Below the pieces are notes generated by a model. That model searched no databases and was not told the origin of the DNA. It was given only the letters and a program-made list of their open reading frames with translations. A DNA stretch of 64,000 nt from Macrothele yani (taxonomy: Eukaryota > Arthropoda > Arachnida > Araneae > Macrothelidae). Made by a program: the position numbers and the translations under genes. Shown here one piece after another: positions 62,148 through 64,000 of this stretch; within the stretch, counting starts at the first letter, position 1, and every line of letters begins with the position of its first letter. Where the stretch lies: the NCBI GenBank assembly GCA_039090855.1, contig CM077011.1, positions 23,127,001-23,191,000 of the forward strand, written 5' to 3'.

Positions 62148-62355
62148 GCCTCCCCGGTGGCGCAGTGGCCTAAGCGATGGATTCTGATCATTCGCCCTAG
62201 ATGGATCCGGGTTCGAATCCGGTGAGGCATGGATGTTGTGTTTGTCTTACGGACCTGGCTCTCTCCCTTCCCTGAAAGCAGTGGGCCTAAATTAGGGACG
62301 GGTGACTGGCTATAGCCCACTGAGTTGCTCACGGTGGTCGTTAAACCTCCAACCA
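62148..62355 (+). mobile_element. SINE B, copy 9
   Basis: The head GCCTCCCCGGTGGCGCAGTG can pair with GGTGAGGC, showing the tRNA origin best. The body runs to CGTTAAACCTCCAACCA; no A tail before the next copy. Confidence 0.9.
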
Positions 62356-62356
62356 G

Positions 62357-62437
62357 CCGCCCTGGTGGCGCAGTGGTCTAAGGCGATGGCCTCTGATCAT
62401 TCGTCCGAAAGGGGCCGGGTTCGAATCCCGGTGCGCC
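62357..62437 (+). mobile_element. SINE B, copy 10, tRNA-like head only
   Basis: GCCGCCCTGGTGGCGCAGTG to GGGTTCGAATCCCGGTGC, about 80 bp, then directly the head of the next copy. It looks like unequal exchange or an insertion exactly at the head/body boundary. Confidence 0.85.
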
Positions 62438-62650
62438 ACCCCGGTGGCGCAGTGGTCTAAGCAATGGCCTCTGATCATTCGTCCGTAAGGGGCCCGGGTT
62501 CGAATCCCGGTGAGGCATGGATGTTGTGTTTGTCTTACGGCACTGGCTCTCTCCCTTCCCTATAACCAGTGACCCTAAATTAGGGACGGGCGACTGCTTA
62601 TAGCCCATTGAGTTGCTCACGGTGGTCGTTAAACCTCCAATAAAAAAAAG
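62438..62650 (+). mobile_element. SINE B, copy 11, full length
   Basis: Head GCCACCCCGGTGGCGCAGTG, body and short A tail intact. It borders Penelope-like C-terminal codons. Confidence 0.92.
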
Positions 62651-62654
62651 ACCT

Positions 62655-62932
62655 TCAACCAAACAAAATTGTAATATGGTGCGTGCGAAATCCGCGAGAA
62701 CTAGAATTTTATCACGGCTCGCGCCGTGACTTTGCTCTATGTTGATAACCTTGTACCCGATAGGGGAGATGTCCGTGGTAATTTCCGTGTTCGACGCATC
62801 GCCGCACGTTAAAATTTCAATAGACTCTCTGACGGCTGTATCTCTGGGCCTATCGCAGGGAGCTAGCTTCCGCATGATGCTCCAAAGAGGAGTTGCTCCT
62901 TTTGCAAGCTTCCGTGCAGCGAGAATTTGCAA
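62655..62932 (-). pseudogene. Penelope-like GIY-YIG C-terminal remnant
   Basis: Minus strand: KLAKGATPLWSIMRKLAPCD, RPRDTAVRESIEILTCGDAS then NTEITTDISPIGYK. The RDTAVRESIEIL block aligns with STAIRETLEIL and KETAIRETVEIL of the two other copies. The GIY and YIG segments upstream are missing. The SINE cluster follows at its 3' side. Confidence 0.8.
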
Positions 62933-64000
62933 TTTTAATGTCGTAGTGTATTATACCTAGAAACGGAAATCGCGCTTGCTATACAAATATATTAATAAAT
63001 ATATTATTTGAAGGTGTATCTGGGCCCTTGTATATATCAACGTATCCAGTTCTTTGGACTGAAGCTCTGAAGGTGCTGCTCCTTTTCGCATTCTCGTACA
63101 TTTGTGAAGTTGCATTTATGGAATGATAGAAATCAAAACCCAATTTCAAAACTTTCTCCAAATGTCGAATTCCTTGCGCCTGAAATTATCTCACATAGAC
63201 GTCAATGATGTCATCAACAGTATCCGAAAACAACTTCACACGCCTCACTATAAGAACTAGATTTTATTGCTAAATTATATGCAAAAATGAATCTCAATAG
63301 CAGGTGCAAAGTAACTGAATTAAAACAAATGAATCAGTTTTTTCATAATATATATGTAGCGGAGGTACATGCCGTTTTTTGGGTACATCAAAAAATACAT
63401 GAATCAAATTCTGGTCTAGCGTTTTCCGACCTTTCCAAAATTTATGAGTAGGGATATAATGCGCAGAAAAATTTAAATGAAATGTGTTCCAGTATTGAAA
63501 AGAAAAGGCTTTAAAAAATTGTATTATAGACCGCACAACGGGGTTGAACCAGCAGTCCTTATTGACTGCGAATACAGGAAATTTGAAATATCCGAAACAT
63601 CTACATATTACTGCGGTGCTGTGATCAGCATAATGTACAGTTAATTTTAAGCGCAAGTAAATGTATCCTTCAAGAGCCTCTGGCTGAATGACGTTGAATA
63701 TTCTTTTATTTGAAACAGAGATGAAGGGGTTTTATTTTTATCAACTAAGACGCAACTGGCGTTGAACTGGCCAAAGAAAAAGCATGAATTCTGCAAATTG
63801 CACCTAACAACTTTTGATACTCAGGGCTAAACTGAGAACAACAGGAAACTGTAGGCGCTTAAACTAAAATGGAAGGTCATGAAAAAGTACGAATGCTTGG
63901 CATAAAATCATGGTCTCCTGCAGCAAAGCTAGTTATGATAGTAGCTCCAGTGCCATTACATATGAATTCCTTGATAGTCATTTTTAATCCATCGTAAGGC
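62933..64000. other. Last 1.07 kb, nothing recognised
   Basis: AT-rich. A 120-codon minus ORF (63294-63656) has no known motif. A lone B-box-like GGTTGAACC at about 63543 lacks a partner A box. Confidence 0.4.

Noticed and set aside
63540..63610. tRNA-like sequence around a GGTTGAACC B-box match
   Set aside because: No A box at the right distance and no pairing acceptor ends.

Overview
This is a eukaryotic nuclear window, almost certainly from an invertebrate and most likely an arthropod. The evidence is AT-rich DNA, no operons or dense genes, several Tc1/mariner lineages, Penelope-like retroelements with GIY-YIG domains, RTE-clade LINEs, tRNA-derived SINEs, and a mitochondrial insertion that reads properly only with the invertebrate mitochondrial code. 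I could not narrow it to an order. I see no intact host gene. Everything codable is a mobile element or its remains, plus one exon-like fragment inside a DNA transposon and one mitochondrial fragment.

Layout. 0-5 kb: a 59-bp satellite (1-956), then inverted-repeat elements carrying tRNA-like modules. 5-10.5 kb: a complete but decayed Tc1 element (5102-6346), a perfect 26-bp hairpin and a broken Penelope reverse transcriptase (9384-10330). 11-12 kb: a TTAA-flanked terminal-inverted-repeat (TIR) element with a SINE inside. 15.7-17.8 kb: a Tc1 remnant abutting a TA-flanked TIR element that contains a spliced-exon-like ORF. 18-19.3 kb: tandem and dispersed repeats. 21.3-26.4 kb: two Penelope copies, one with inverted terminal repeats and a SINE insertion, the other split by a Tc1 element, plus another truncated Tc1. 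27.4-30 kb: a nearly intact Tc1 (one nonsense codon) and a Tc1 3' end. 30.4-30.9 kb: a mitochondrial ND6/ND4L fragment. 31-31.7 kb: a Mutator-like transposase remnant.

32.2-34.2 and 41.7-43.8 kb: two long copies of one composite repeat, each with a TTAA element at the same internal position. 35-40.8 kb: SINEs, a 1.15-kb minisatellite of 30-bp units, a decayed RTE end and a SINE nested in another element. 44.4-49.8 kb: two mariner pseudogenes. 50-59.2 kb: three closely related RTE copies, all beside (TA)n tracts, one almost full length; between them lie a TIR element, a Tc1 with an internal minisatellite, a fold-back palindrome and another complete Tc1. 59.7-61.1 kb: a complete decayed Tc1. 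61.9-62.9 kb: four SINEs in a row next to a Penelope C-terminus. The remaining stretches hold nothing I recognise.

The region has accumulated insertions into insertions. Target-site duplications let several be ordered in time. The points most worth testing are the exon-like ORF in the TIR element, the mitochondrial insert, the repeat-within-repeat at 33 and 43 kb, the minisatellite grown from conserved transposase codons, and the tRNA-like modules held in inverted pairs.
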